NCBI GenBank assembly: GCA_002308155.1
Contig: DBVQ01000031.1
Coordinates: 1-14,909, forward strand
Direction: 5' to 3'
Origin: Christensenella sp. UBA1260
GTDB taxonomy: Bacteria > Bacillota > Clostridia > Christensenellales > CAG-917
DNA: 14,909 nucleotides
Shown: piece after piece, positions 14,847-14,909 of the stretch
How positions within the stretch are numbered: the stretch's first letter is position 1
Layout of the letters: each line of letters starts with the position of its first letter
Notes under the pieces: generated by a model
Told to the model about the DNA's origin: nothing
Databases searched by the model: none
The model's input: the letters and a program-made list of their open reading frames with translations, nothing else
Position numbers and translations under genes: made by a program

Positions 14847-14860
14847 AATAATATTATTAT
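14832..14860 (+). promoter_or_regulatory. Sigma-A promoter for a gene beyond the right edge
   Basis: A perfect TTGACA (14832-14837) is followed after 17 bases by TATTAT (14855-14860), five of six matching the -10 consensus. Transcription would start near 14867. No open reading frame begins in the remaining 40 bases: the ATG at 14883 meets a stop after two further codons. The product therefore lies outside the window. Confidence 0.7.
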
Positions 14861-14909
14861 AAACAAGCATTCAAGCAAGTTTATGCCTGTTTAGCTCAGA
14901 CATTGTTGT

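Noticed and set aside
14884..14909. Start of a tRNA gene (TTTAGCTCAG near the window end)
   Set aside because: The following bases lack the GG expected in the D-loop within normal distance, and the rest lies outside the window, so it cannot be called.

Overview
The window looks like a chromosomal segment of a low-to-medium GC Gram-positive bacterium of the Clostridia type, probably an uncultured gut-associated lineage. The evidence is: consensus sigma-A promoters (TTGACT-N17-TATAAT), AGGAGG-type ribosome binding sites, a YyaC/DUF1256 sporulation-family gene, a BspA-like leucine-rich-repeat surface protein with an N-terminal zinc ribbon, and an ftsH-cysE-cysS gene order. The lineage is an inference. 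The standard genetic code (TGA as stop) fits every gene. No rRNA, complete tRNA, CRISPR array, insertion sequence or phage gene was found. No gene-free stretch exceeds about 210 bases.

Layout. (1) 1-4612, minus strand: a two-gene surface operon. A small predicted lipoprotein is followed by a very large BspA-like LRR_5 protein that runs off the left edge; at least 1376 codons are open. A consensus promoter sits at 4655-4683. (2) 4735-4950, plus strand: a small divergent Cro/CI-type HTH regulator that shares the 122-bp intergenic region with the surface operon. It ends in a hairpin terminator that also serves the convergent cysS. (3) 4979-9084, minus strand: ftsH, cysE and cysS, tightly packed behind one strong promoter at 9169-9197, combining membrane proteolysis with cysteine synthesis and cysteine charging of tRNA. 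(4) 9288-9869, minus strand: a YyaC-family sporulation protein. (5) 9957-14804, plus strand: a CvpA-family membrane protein with an insertion, then a 1168-residue membrane-anchored protein I cannot assign to a known family, then a GNAT acetyltransferase. (6) 14805-14909: a consensus promoter with an inverted repeat over its -35 box, serving something beyond the right edge.

The best candidate for an undescribed system is the cvpA / 1168-residue protein / GNAT cluster. The large protein has a single N-terminal membrane anchor and two interleaved families of degenerate repeats. One is a helical-looking motif of about 35 residues (8 copies seen); the other is a Tyr-rich motif of the form Y-x-x-Y-D-x-x-N-x-A-H (5 copies seen). 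The surface operon with its divergent HTH regulator is the second region of interest. Everything was read by eye from the sequence; no database search was run.
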